Part shown: piece after piece, positions 20,437 to 32,193 of the stretch
Layout: each line of letters opens with the position of its first letter
Numbering within the stretch: position 1 is the stretch's first letter
Source of the DNA: Scytalidium lignicola
Taxonomy: Eukaryota; Ascomycota; Leotiomycetes
Length of the DNA stretch: 37,022 bases
NCBI GenBank assembly: GCA_002812745.2
Contig: NCSJ02000395.1
Location: 1-37,022 of the forward strand
Direction of reading: 5' to 3'
Made by a program: the position numbers and the translations under genes
Notes under the pieces: model-generated
The model's database searches: none
What the model saw: the letters and a program-made list of their open reading frames with translations, nothing else
Told to the model about the DNA's origin: nothing

Positions 20437-22416
20437 ATGGGGGATACTTTTACCACGGACGCTAACCAGGCGCAACCGCTGGTGGAAGCCATCGCCAGTC
20501 CCCTTAGTCACCAGCAAACTCCGCAAACACCCTCTTTAGTCCTCAACTCAAATAATCAATTCCGTCGTGACTTTCCTCCGAGATCCGTTCCCTCAGTCAC
20601 CATGAGTCCCAATGAACCGCCAATGAAGATGGAAGCCTTTGGTGCGGGCATGTGGCCGGCGCAGACCCCTCCCACTATGCGCAAGCAACGGCCTGCAACG
20701 ATACATGAGTCTGGCTTCTCATACTACCTGCCAGAGGACTACTCAGCATTATCAAACTGGGAGACACCCACTACTACCATGCTTCAGATGCAGGAAGGGT
20801 TGAATCATAACTATTCGACGCAAGAGCTCTATCCATCTTCGTCCGTGAGCAATAGTAAGTAATTCACCCCTCAGTCGTCTTCTCCAGGAGAGAGAGGGGG
20901 ATAGGCGGAGGGAGAGAAAAGTGGCGTACTAACTGTCTTTCCAGATGGCTGGACCACAAAACCTTGCGACGATGGCTTGGATATGCAAGGCTTGGATCCC
21001 GAAATGCATATCGGTCACGCCTATACGACCGATGAAGCCGTGCCGATAATTGATCTGAGATACTCCACCCCGAATATGGAAGAGCACCGTCTCAGCTTTG
21101 AGAACTCTTACAATTCACGGCGCATGTCTGGTTCATCATTTACCCTTTCAACCACCGGTCCTATGTCGGAGATGCTATCCCACGAGGATTTCTCTGCAAC
21201 CATGTCCGAGACCCAGTCATACACCTCTGATTATCCCCTACGCTCAAACCGTAATTCACTGATGTCCTCCACGCAACTTTCGCCTGTGCCATCACCGAGA
21301 ATGACCCCCCAGCAGCAGCAGCACCGCCCTGAACTCGTTCGCACGCAGAGCCGAGGACGAGCTTCTCCTTCACCTCGGCCGAGCATGCGCTCAGCTCCAT
21401 ACAGTATCGATAGTACCCGCAACAAGCGCTGGTCGACTGGATCGTATGCGTTGCCAAACCGTCGAGCTTCCCCTTTCGTGTGCCACCCCCACCACGATGC
21501 CTTTTCATCTCTTCACTCCCGTCATTCCTCTCCGACGCTTCCAAACAACCAGTTACCTCTCAACATGGCTACTCTCCAGAGCCAGCAACCTCCTTTCCTC
21601 CTCTCTAGCAACGCTGGCTTCCATCGAAATGGCATGCTCCTCCCTTCCCACAACTTTCCTGAAACATCGCACTACGACAACCCGCCCCCGCTCCTTTCTC
21701 ATGGTCTTTTCCGCATGCTTCAAAGCAATGCTGATCCGCAATCACTTCATGCGCACTACGCTGAGTTGAGTGATCCACCGAACCTGTATGCCTCACTTTC
21801 GGAGGATGCTTTGGATCCACCGCCGGAAGATATGAGACCTGATGACCCAGATCTCATTCCCCACGAGCAAGAATTGCGCTTTGATGGCGACTTGTACACA
21901 CCCCGCTGGGTACGTGGTCACGGCAACAAGCGTGAGGGATGGTGTGGAATTTGCAAGCCGGGACGATGGCTAGTTCTGAAGAATAGCGCTTTCTGGTACG
22001 ACAAGAGCTTCACACATGGCATTAGCGCGGCGACGGGCAGTCCATTCCAGGAACCACAGGAGACAAGGCGCATGGATGGGAATCCCGATGTCTGGGAAGG
22101 ATTATGTGGGAGCTGCGGGGAGTGGGTTGCATTAGTGAGCAGCAAGAAGAAAGGAACGACCTGGTTCCGACACGCTTATAAGTGTCATACTCATCCCAAG
22201 ATTAAAGATGCTCCCAAACGCCGCCGGGAGAGCTCCCACTCCAGAACAACCGGGACCACAAATGTGAACTCAGCAACTACCAAGATTAAGACGGAAGTGC
22301 CCTTGACGCCGCAGATGACGCCCGTGGCTTCCGCATCTAATACACCGACGCTAGACGGCGGTGGTGTTCAACACAAAACGATCAGTCCTCTAGAAGGATT
22401 ATCCTCGATGATTTGA
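20437..22416 (+). CDS. Transcription regulator with Rua1 C-terminal domain, 629 aa
   Basis: Two exons: 20437-20854 and 20945-22416, joined by a GTAAGT to TTCCAG intron that keeps phase (SNNGWTTKP). Residues 1-440 are disordered and rich in Ser, Pro, Gln and Thr, with no clear domain. Residues about 445-555 match the domain found at the C-terminus of the smut regulator Rua1: TPRWVRGHGNKREGWCGICK, then GRWLVLKNSAFWYDKSFTHG, a variable loop, and WEGLCGSCGEWVAL, ending FRHAYKCHTH. The two C-x2-C pairs and the late His/Cys residues suggest zinc binding. A basic cluster (APKRRRESS) after the domain is a likely nuclear signal. Rua1 controls a glycolipid cluster in Ustilago, but no such genes are adjacent here, so targets are unknown. 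The long upstream region and leader suggest tight control. Confidence 0.88.
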
Positions 22417-23159
22417 TGTCTTTCAGTTTTTATTTTATTTCATACTTTACTTACCATGCAACCAATCTGTCCGTCCTTCCACTTTTGCAACAAGCTTTTC
22501 ACAATTTTCGAATTTCTTTTGTTCGACTCTTTTTTTGGCGATATATACCGAAATCAAAAATGAAATGAAACGCAAGTGCTTTTTACCAAAACCGTTTTTA
22601 GAAGGGGGGGGGGAATACCACGCAACGCAATGCAACGCAAGTACGCTCTTTTTACGACCGGTACAGCTGGAGGGATTTTTTTATAAGAAGTTTAGGTTTT
22701 CTGGGGTTTGGGTAAATTTACTTTGATAAAGGATAGGAAATTGTGTGAATTGAGTGAGAGATGTGTCTGATGCGTGAGTGAGATAATGATGAATTCACGA
22801 GGCGCAGAAAGATTGGATATTGGTTTATTGCGCTTTTCATATTTATTATTGGCTTTTACTATTTTTATATGCTTTTACACAGATATGTGGTATTTAGTAT
22901 GTATACCATACCGTGAATGCGGAAGGGAAGGGAAAGTTATGACGGTAGATTTGCTTTTGGTTGTTTTTTNTNTATATGATTTTTTTTTATCCTTCGACAT
23001 ACATTTACCTCAGGGTTATATATTATACCAAATTTTGAGTTTTATAGATTGAAGATGTAGCTAGTAGTATTAGCCGTCAAATGAGATCTGCGTCTTTTCT
23101 TTTTGAACAACAGAGCTGTGCTATGTATGTATGGGCTGAAAGCTAAGTGAATCGAGGAG

Positions 23160-23177
23160 TAGTCTAGTCTAGTCTAG
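23160..23177 (+). repeat. (TAGTC)n short tandem repeat
   Basis: Three full TAGTC units and a partial fourth lie in the 3' flank of the Rua1-domain gene. Confidence 0.7.
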
Positions 23178-23380
23178 TTGAAAAGTTCAAGTCTCAAGTA
23201 GTTAGTGAAGAGNAAAAAAAACTAAAGTTAGTAATTTGCTACAAAAAGTGGTGAAAACCTAGCCCGTTATCGTTTTGTGTTTATATTTAGAGAAGCACTA
23301 AAATAAAAAATGTCGTAAGATTTTATTACGGGTACATGTCGTGATTTTTCTTATTACAGTTAAGTAATAGAGGTTGTGTG

Positions 23381-23409
23381 TGGTGGTGGTGGTGGTGGTG
23401 GTGGTGGGG
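23381..23409 (+). repeat. (TGG)n trinucleotide repeat
   Basis: About nine TGG units run in a row. No supported reading frame uses them. Confidence 0.85.
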
Positions 23410-25066
23410 ACTGAACTTCCCGCGCGTTGCAGCAGCAGCTGTGGCTATCACCGGCCGTACAAGTACGGGTATGCAACGGGTGGGATGTAAGAGTGTGAGA
23501 AGATGGATGGTGAACGAACGAACTGGGTGATTACTGCAGATTTCGGAATTTAAATTTAGTTTGCTGTTAGTTCTTACGCAGCTGCGACTTGTGTTCCTTG
23601 CAACCTGCATTTTTTGGATTTGGAAACANTTTTTTTTCTTTCATCGATATACAACGTGTACGGAAAGGAATGGAAGGGATGGAAAGTGGTTAAGGAAGGT
23701 TGTTTATTTATTTAAATGTATTTGGGTTTCGAGTTGCGGCGNAAATGTTTGTGTCTATGTCACTGTTACGGTATTGCGTTATTTGAGTTGAGTTCGGGTT
23801 GTTGAAGCTGGATTGGATGGATTGAGGTATGAGGGGAGAGAAGGAGGGGTATTTTTGGGGTATTGGGAAGAGGGGAGAGGAGGAGAGAGTGGCGATTGAA
23901 ATTGATTGATTGATTAGTTTTGTGGATTTGAGTTATTTTTTGTTTATAAAGATGAGATGTATGGTTTATGGTTTATGATGATAGTGTTAGGTTGAGGTTT
24001 TGTTCCTTTTCATCTCATTAATTTTACTGGTTGATATTTCTTTGCTTTCCCTTGCTCCTCGTTGCTAAACGTGCTAAACCAACACCCCTCACCCATACGA
24101 CCAGTGCCTCGTGCGGCGGCTTGAAACGATTGCGCACGAGAAAGAACCGTTAAGATAACTTGCGCTCTCTCTTTCTCTCCTTGTGTCTCCCTCCCTGTGG
24201 TGGCAAATCAAAAAAGACAAGCACTTCCCTGAGGGGGATAAGAAGATGCGTTATTATTGGACTCGCAGGGCGGAGGCACAACTGAGACAAAACGGGGTGG
24301 GATGATGAAGTTCGGGAAAGAAAAAGATAATTGGAAATCAAGGGCGGGAGGGCTAGTTTTTTTGTTTGTTTGGTTTTGGTTTTGGTTGTGTTTTTACCTG
24401 GGTGTTGGCTTCAGATCAGTAATATGAAACTCGCTCTATTCTTACTCCTTTTGGCTTTTCTTGTTTGCAGGAGGTGTTGCGGAGTTGGTGGTGGTTATAA
24501 AAATAGTAGCATGGTAAAAGCGTCGTTTGTAGTTGAGTGTAGAGCACAAGAGCAGCGAAATGGCCCCCCCGGACCCCATGGCTAGCTGAAGTCGGAGATT
24601 GGATTCCTAATTATTCCCCCTCATTCATCCATCCTCCATCCTCCATTCGCCTTTGCCGCAGCCCGGTTGTTGCAGACGGCGTCTTGTCGTTCGCTGAGGT
24701 ACGAGCTAGAGATTCAATTAATTAGATAAGTTAGGAGGCACTGTCAGATTTTCAATGCTGTGTTGGAAGTGAGCAGAAGAAGCGAGCGAGCCATTCCATC
24801 GAACAAATTGCTGCATTCGAATCGAATGTTCCGTGATTATGTTCTGCGTCGGATGGGATGGAAATCTTGCGACGATCTGCGTACGGATTCTCCGCCCTAC
24901 GCAGGTACAGGCGGGTGCATGATCCCAAAGCGAACCAAAAGACTTCCATGACGGAAGGTTCGTATGTAATATTCCAGCAGAGATCAGCTCTCCCCGCATT
25001 GCATTGCGCTGGCTTGTAGGCAATGTGAGATAGTTAATTAGAGCGGCGAGCTTGTTGGCTGAATTA

Positions 25067-25100
25067 CTGTCCTGTCCTGTCCCGTCCTGTTCTGTCCTGT
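25067..25100 (+). repeat. Degenerate (CTGTC)n repeat
   Basis: CTGTC, CTGTC, CCGTC, CTGTT, CTGTC units follow each other, with single-base variants. Confidence 0.75.
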
Positions 25101-27027
25101 ACACATCGTAATACTTGGATAACTGATCTGATAGTCATAAATTACTTGTGGGTGAAGGAGGATGTTGATGATGTCTTGGTGAACTTGCAGTAGCCCAGCA
25201 GCTGGGGAGAAGTGGCTTACTGTAATTATTAAGGGCGCTTTGCGGTTGAACGGATCAAAGACCTCAACGGTCTCTAGGTTATCGCTCTGCTCCGTTGGTT
25301 CCAAGTCTCGTCTCATCTTGTCTCTCGTCCCTCATCTCGGTTGCCAGGTCCTGTACGTGTACCATCGGCCAACTCACGATGACTTGCGCTCAATAATTAA
25401 TTAATTACCCACTTTGTTGGGATGAAAGGCTTCAAAGTTAGATTGATTGACTCTTCTTCTTCGTCCTATGCGGCTCTTGATCGTGTTGAATTGGATCATC
25501 ATTTACCACAACACTCGCACCAATACCACCTTCCTTGATGGTCTCTCTCTGCCTGTTGCGTAGGTTTGCTTGGCTTGGCCGTGCCATTCAACTAATCGAT
25601 TCCTGACCTCATCCATCCATCTCTGCCTGCGCCCCAGCTCGTGCCTGCCTTGTTCGTGCTTGCCCTGCCTGCACACTTGTCTGCCCCGATTCGGTCATTG
25701 TGCTACCAGGCCGTGTGGTGTGCGTCTCTTCACCAATCCTGGGACAATTCAATTAATTGATTTTCTCTCTCTCTCTCCGTGCATCTTCTTCTTTTCCATT
25801 ACACGCATGTTTCCATCCACTCAGACCGCTCTCGTCAAGTCTGCTGTAGCTGTCGGCCTCTAATCTTTCCCTTTTCGTACTCGTGGGATGCTGGCGCTTC
25901 TTCTGCTGCTGTTGCCTTTGTTGCGGCTGCCTTTGTAAACCTTCGGCCCAAGATCTTCACCATCTCCATCCACGACCGCTACGGCAGTACAAGTACGGTA
26001 CAATCAGCACAACCACCAAACACAAAACGAGGTCTTCTTGTCTGATTTTCCACCCCTCGATNCCCCTCATCGGACAAGCTCCTGGTACCTGGCTGCTCCT
26101 TTCATCGCCCTCCCCCCGCCTCGGATTCCCGATCTCGATAGCTCCCAAGCAGACCTATTTCGTCCCCCACCACCCACCCCGACACCTTTCATATATCTAA
26201 TCATTTTATACATTGTCACAACTTTCGCTACTCTAGTTATGATCCTGTGTCCACTACCGAAATCCTGGAAAGCCACTTTTTAGCACCTGCAATAGACCTT
26301 TGGTGTGTCTTTCCGTCCGATCTTTTTTTTCCTTCTTTACCCTCTCCACCTCTCTCTCTCGCTCCCGCAACAGGAACTACTTCCCCCGTCTCGTATCTTG
26401 CACCGCACGACTGGCGGTTTCTTCTCCATCTGACGTTCCCCTTGAACGATAGGCATCGCGGTCAACAGCTTATGCTTACTCACGCGGACCTAGAGCCCCG
26501 CCTACTCAGACAGCGTATATGCAAAGGCTTCGCTTTTTTTCTGGTAGGCGGGCCAACTACACCTCATCCGCCTCTGCTCCCCGTTACTAACCTCCCGTGC
26601 TTCTCAGTAATTACCGCCAGATGCCATTGCTCGGCCATGCCATGAAAGATCCGTGTACTGTACTCTCTCCAATTCAACCATTGCTTGTCACAATCTCGTC
26701 ACAATCTTGTCGATTGTATCCTTGTCTGGCCTCGTCCTATACGATCTAACTGCATAACGAAATCACGGCCGCCATTACATAACCGGTGCACAGGAGGGTG
26801 AGGGCCCACGGTCTAGAAGCAGTCATAGCTCCTGAAGAAACATCATCGGGTTAAAAGGCACGGCGTGGAGAGGGCAGATCTATCTGGAGCGTGCTGCTGG
26901 GTGTGAGTGGTAGCCTTTATTTCTGCCATGAGTTGGGATCAACCAGCATATAGGTACGGATTTTTGAAGGAGGGGTTGCAATTTAGTATCCCAGGATATA
27001 AAATTTTAATCAGTAAAAAAAGGACAC

Positions 27028-29376
27028 ATGGCTAATAGATTGAGTCTCTCTAGCTTTGGGAATCCAAACGCCCAACCTCCAACGCCTACACAGACTCCAA
27101 CTTCTGCCGTCTTCCAAAGCCCGACCTTTCACACCCCGAGGAATAACTCGACCTTTGAAGATCGTAGCGGCTGGACGCCGCAATTCGCTGAGGAGTACAC
27201 CGTCTTTGGTGCTACACCGGGGCGACTAATCAGCACCCACCTTCCCTTGGTTGATATCTCGACCCCCAGGCCTTCCACCTCATCCAGTCAGCCTTATCAC
27301 TTTTCTGAGATTGAGAACGAACTCTCCACTCATGTCCATCATCTCTCGCCAAACCCTAACTTACCGCTTCCTCCTGTCGACCCCGCGCATCGGCTAAGCT
27401 CCTCCCCAGATCCTCAATTCGAAACCGGACGCCGCCTCAATGGTAGCCAGAGGAAGAAGCTAACACCTGCTAAACCGAAGAAACGTTTGGAGGAAGCCTT
27501 CGGTGGTCAGACTGCCACGCCTCCACATTCTGCGTCTAAAGGAACGAGGCGGCGAGCATCAGAGGGTATTCCTAAGACAATGCAACATGAATCCCAGGAC
27601 GACCGCTTTGGCGGATCTGGAATGCATGACCAGGACCCCCAGTTCATGTCATTTACCTCAACCTCGTCTGATCTTTTCAGCTATCCACTCACTGCACCGG
27701 CTACGGCCCCCTTGTACACTAGTAGTAAGAGCTTCTGGGATCCAGACGCAAGTATTGGTGGTATGGGTATGGATTTCGGTGTAGATGGGACAGGAATGCT
27801 CAGTGACGGCTCTCACAGGGCCAGTCATTCTTTTGACTGGGGAAGGAGCGAGCCCATGTACCAGGACAATGTTCAGCTGTCTCAACAACAAGAGCCAAAC
27901 AAGCAACAACGGATGCTTGCTTCTAAAGCTGATATGCCTAATACGAGCCTTGCCACATCCATGGCATCTTTTCAATATGACACGTCTGCGGTTTCTGGTG
28001 GTCCTTTTGCAGCACTAGATTTAAGTTCTGCAGTCGATCCGGTCCTACTTTTCTCTCAAAGCAACACTACTTCTAGAATCATGGCTTCAGAATTTGAGGA
28101 TGTCTCACTGCCGCCTACCAGGCCATCTACAGGCAATAGAGTCCATGAGCCGTATCAACATCAGTTGCGAGAGTCGCAGCGAGATATGGAGGAGCTTCGC
28201 CGGTCACGAAGTGCAAGAGAAAGGGGGTCCACATATCGAATCGATAGAACAGCGGCAAGCTCGCCTGTTAAAAGTTCTGCACGCCCCGGTCTGCAACGAA
28301 GTATGAGTGACAGTCGAGGAAAGGGTGTGAAAGGTAATCCTCTATAGGACTCACAATCCTGCAATCCATTTAGAAATTACTAACATGTATACTATCAAAG
28401 GACGGACAGCTTCTCTTGGGGGAAGAATATCACCGGTCAAGAACCAACGTCAACACCCCGTCAGTCTCGCATCAATACCCGAGTCCCAAATCTTGGGACC
28501 GCGTACTGAAGTCAAATTCGTTATTGATTCAAAGGGGAAAGCAAGGGCTCACACCATCACTGTAGAAGATGAACCCAGGACAAATAGAGCTGGACCCATG
28601 CCTGAAGTGAGGGAAGGGTGGGAGTCGCCTTATGAGTCCTCTTCGGATGAAGAAACGATCATGATACCAAGCCGCAACACGTCCTTTAATATTCCTCAGC
28701 CACGCAAAGGGCCAAAACTCTCTCGCTTTGAAACAGCCAACCGTGGCGTTGATTATCGAAGGCATAGCATGAGTGCCAGTTCATACAGCCAGTCTGAGTC
28801 TTCAAGTCAACGCTCCTCGGGCCATGATGAATACGTAAGTGAAGCCGAGACTGTCATGGAGGAGCAAACTACTCCATCTGGAGATGCAAAACGGGAGCTG
28901 CGCAAGGTGGTTGAAAATCGCAAGAAAGGGCAAATCGCTGCCGCAAATACCTATCATCACGTCTACTCTTCTAATCCAAACACTCGAGGCGGATACCATT
29001 ATACTACCTCAAGGAATATCTCGCCTTCTACCATTAGTGACCTGGACAGGGCCACACCAACCAGCTCGAGGAGCGGCACGACAAGGTGTGTCTGCAAAGG
29101 ACCAGATAATGGTTCGTTCATGATTCAATGGTATGTAGTTTTTGTTTGTGTTTCTTGACTCTTATATGTTAGCTGACCCATAATAGTGAATCATGCGAAA
29201 ACTGGCTCCATGCGGACTGTGTTGGTGTTGATCGGCGCGCTCTCCCGTCCGTGTATATCTGTGCCTTCTGTGCGGAGACACCAAACCTCCGTGGGGGTCG
29301 ACGGATCAAAGAACGTCCTAGCCGCCGTCTAGCAGCTTCACCATTGGCTCATAAATCATTTAACTCGCTCCGATGA
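27028..29376 (+). CDS. PHD-finger protein, 741 aa
   Basis: Three exons: 27028-28333, 28401-29130 and 29187-29376. All junctions keep phase and the last intron lies inside the zinc finger. Residues 1-655 are largely disordered, Ser/Pro-rich, with basic patches (QRKKLTPAKPKKR near 140). The C-terminus holds a PHD finger at about 660-708: TTRCVCKG, MIQCESCENWLHADCVGVD, then VYICAFC. This gives the C4HC3 order C-x-C, C-x2-C, H-x2-C, C-x2-C. The junction at 29130/29187 creates the third zinc-binding Cys. The tail is basic (RGGRRIKERPSRR). PHD fingers commonly read histone H3 lysine methylation, so a chromatin role in the nucleus is inferred. The Trp of ENWLH is present; fuller ligand specificity cannot be judged. 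An additional upstream exon is possible. Confidence 0.88.
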
Positions 29377-29861
29377 CATGGCATATCTAACACNTTTTTT
29401 TTATGGATTAATTTTAAGAGGTTCTCCCCCAAAGACGGTATGAATTTCACAATTCACAGGCATATGATTATTAAGGTGGCAACTATGAGATTTTGGATAC
29501 TATGGAGGAAGATTTATTTGGCTCCTTATGTTTTGTTCCAGATACCCTTCTTGTGTAGAATAACCAAAGCACAGCACATTTATGAAGTGAGGCAGTATGA
29601 AAGACATGAAATGTAGCAAAATATGTGGAATTAACTATTTCGTTTGGCACAGCAAAATAAATATATATTCACTTGCAAAACACAAACGGTATATATATCT
29701 GTGTGCAAGTAGTTTGGTTCGAATTGGTAGAGGCCATACAATAATGTCGTTTGCTTGGTTTTCCGAGCGAGAAGGAAAAGGGGGGCGTTAGTGTGGTTCT
29801 AGTGCAGCCCTAATTTAATGACGCCTCATATTTCAGGTTTAAATCAATGGTACTTGTTCCG

Positions 29862-29871
29862 CCGATTACGG
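29862..29871 (+). promoter_or_regulatory. Leu3-type site CCG-N4-CGG
   Basis: CCGATTACGG places everted CCG/CGG half-sites exactly 4 bp apart, 99 bp before the start codon of the LEU2-type gene. Leu3, the zinc-cluster activator of leucine biosynthesis, binds this arrangement (consensus CCGGNNCCGG). The inner G and C of the best sites are missing here, so affinity may be lower. Location before a known Leu3 target class strongly supports it. Confidence 0.6.
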
Positions 29872-29895
29872 AGGCGGGGTGTAACAAAGCTTCAA

Positions 29896-29905
29896 GACCG
29901 CGGTC
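29896..29905. promoter_or_regulatory. Perfect 10-bp palindrome GACCGCGGTC
   Basis: This palindrome with CCG and CGG half-sites lies 24 bp downstream of the Leu3-type site and 64 bp before the start codon. It could be a second zinc-cluster site with zero spacing, or chance. Confidence 0.35.
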
Positions 29906-29969
29906 CAACATTCCCAAATCTCTCAATAATTCACGATTTTTTACACTTGCTCTTCCTAATTATTTCAAG

Positions 29970-31466
29970 ATGGCAACTCACAATATTGTTGTCTTTGCCG
30001 GTGATCACTGTGGACCAGAGGTAAATAAATATGTTTAAAATTTCCAATTCATCAACTCCAAGAGTAGTGCGGGGCAATTCTGACGAGAAAGTTATAACAG
30101 GTGGTTGCGGAAGGCTTAAAGGTGCGATTGAAATTGAAACTCCCTGCCAAAAACCACAACCAAATTTTTTGGAATACAAGCTCAACAAAGCATTCAATTC
30201 TTTTTATAGATACTAAGAGTCGTTGAAGCAACTCGCCCAAATGCAGGGAAATTCAACTTCCAGGAACATTTACTTGGAGGGGTAAGTTTTAGTCTTCTCC
30301 TCTGTTTTTTTTTTTAATTTCTGCCCTATCTCCTCTTGTTATAGACATTGAGTATTGAGTAATAACCTTCTTCTCCTACAACAGGCTTCCATCGATGCCA
30401 CAGGTGAACCTCTCACCAAAGTAGCTCTTGAGGCAGCAAAATCCGCAGATGCCGTCCTCCTAGGTGCAATCGGTGGTCCAAAATGGGGTACCGGCACTGT
30501 TCGACCTGAGCAAGGCATCCTCGCCCTGCGCAAGGAAATGGGCACATACGGAAACCTACGACCATGTAACTTCGCATCAGACTCCCTCGTCGACATATCT
30601 CCCTTGAAAGCGGAGGTGTGTCGCGGCACGGACTTCAACATCGTCCGGGAACTCACCGGCGGCATCTACTTTGGGGAACGGAAGGAAGATACTGGCGACG
30701 GCATCGCGTGGGATACGGAACCTTATAGTCGAGCGGAAGTGCAGCGGATTACTCGACTTGCGGCACATTTGGCACTGCAGCAGGATCCGCCGTTGCCGGT
30801 TTGGAGTCTGGACAAGGCGAATGTGCTCGCTACGAGCAGATTGTGGAGGAAAACCGTCACGGACACGATGAAGAATGAGTTCCCGCAGATTAAGGTTGGG
30901 CATCACCTCATTGACAGCGCGGCCATGTTGATGGTTAGGAATCCTAGGGCGTTGAATGGGATTGTGGTTACGAGTAATTTGTTTGGAGATATCATTAGTG
31001 ATGAGGCGAGTGTGATCCCGGGTAGCATTGGCTTGCTGCCATCTGCTAGCTTGAGCGGCGTGCCAGATGGGAAGTCAAAGTGCAATGGAATTTACGAACC
31101 TATTCACGGTGAGTTTCTTGGCTTTGTATTTTAAAGCCCCCCTTTTACATTTTCTCCTTCTTTGTCTTTCTTTTCTCTCTATTTCCTTCATTTTGGACGT
31201 TATTTGCTGATACCTCTTCTTCAGGTTCCGCACCAGATATCTCTGGTCAGGGCATCGTAAACCCCGTCGGCACCATCCTCTCCGTAGCAATGATGCTGAG
31301 GTATTCCCTCAACCTACCCGTGGAAGCCAAGGCTGTTGAAGAGGCAGTTAAAAGAACCATTGAAAATGGTGTTAGGACGAAGGATATCGGTGGCACTTCG
31401 AGCACATCCCAGGTTGGAGACGCTGTTGCCAAGGAGTTGGAGAAAGTCCTCAAGGAACTAAAATAA
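29970..31466 (+). CDS. LEU2: 3-isopropylmalate dehydrogenase (leucine biosynthesis), 369 aa
   Basis: Five exons: 29970-30020, 30101-30121, 30210-30281, 30385-31108 and 31225-31466, giving 369 aa (about 364 in yeast Leu2). It oxidatively decarboxylates 3-isopropylmalate with NAD+, the third specific step of leucine synthesis. Visible family motifs include [56 protein letters not shown] (catalytic Tyr), [15 protein letters not shown] (catalytic Lys), [13 protein letters not shown] (metal-binding Asp residues), [10 protein letters not shown], and [19 protein letters not shown] (NAD site). All catalytic residues appear intact. Exon 2 is only 21 nt (VVAEGLK) and is required to join the N-terminus to [11 protein letters not shown] Leu3-type site lies upstream. 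Many filamentous fungi have two copies, so this may be one of a pair. Its yeast counterpart is cytosolic; no targeting peptide is seen. Confidence 0.95.
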
Positions 31467-32193
31467 GTAAAACTATCCTTAACCTTAACCACATGCTCCA
31501 TTGGGAGTTATTTTTTTTTCGCTAGAGATATATGGAGTAGAGCAGTGAAAAAACGAGGGAAATTTTAAGTGTATAGTTTCATCCCCGAAATTTATCTAGC
31601 TAGCAATCAATTGAAGAATGAAGGATTAAGACAAGGAGTCGTCACATCAAAAAAATTTTATGTTTTCCATTTTGGTGCAGTAATATGTAGTTGCTTTGAT
31701 GGGTATTATTATCTTCATCCTCCAATGGGTTAACAAATTTAACAGCAAGAAATTCCACAGTCATTTTACGTCACTTGTAACGAGCTTCAATAGCTTCTAT
31801 TTCAACTCCTTTGAATTTTACCAACACTTCCCCTTCTTCTTCGTATCATTCTTTTACTTCTAAACATCTTTCACAGTTTTCAATAAGATTACCCATTTTA
31901 TATTAAACAAAATATATTAGCCATCGCAATTATCTATCCAGTGTACATCTTTACATCTCATCACTAATCTTCATCCCATTACCCATTGGTTGCTAGAGCC
32001 GCCAGCCACCATGATTTAAGAAGCGAACCAATACCTAAAATCCTTTCCGCAATGCAAGTAATCCAAAAAGGAGCGAGTGTGCCGTCGGGTGATTCATTAC
32101 TCGTATACTTTCGGCGACGTAAGAAAATAATGCAGAATACATTCCTTGTCTGGTGATCAAGGGGATCAAGCAAGCTCTGTGTATATCAGGAGC
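31467..32193. other. Convergent 3' intergenic region
   Basis: 727 AT-rich bases lie between the 3' ends of two converging genes. There is no gene or clear repeat; CCTTAACCTTAACC just after the first stop codon is short and probably incidental. Terminator elements could not be defined. Confidence 0.55.

Larger units (their letters stand above)
22417..27027. other. Gene-poor 4.6-kb region upstream of the PHD-finger gene
   Basis: The first kilobase is T-rich 3' flank of the Rua1-domain gene. Single N bases occur at 22970, 22972, 23213, 23629, 23742 and 26062. From about 25.5 kb the sequence turns pyrimidine-rich (CTCT and CCTGCCT runs), typical of a fungal promoter and leader. Short microsatellites are listed separately. 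Open frames reach only about 130 codons and show no domains. No RNA gene or mobile element is recognised. Confidence 0.5.
29377..29969. other. Intergenic spacer and LEU2-type gene promoter
   Basis: 593 bases, AT-rich on the left (3' flank of the PHD gene, N at 29394) and holding the promoter of the isopropylmalate dehydrogenase gene on the right. Two CGG-type elements are listed separately. Confidence 0.6.

Noticed and set aside
26247..26645. 132-codon frame upstream of the PHD gene
   Set aside because: It lacks an ATG at its start, is low complexity from CT-rich DNA, and cannot be joined in frame to the PHD gene in an obvious way.
29700..29740. Possible tRNA T-loop (GGTTCGAATTGG)
   Set aside because: No matching acceptor stem, D-arm or anticodon arm could be found around it.
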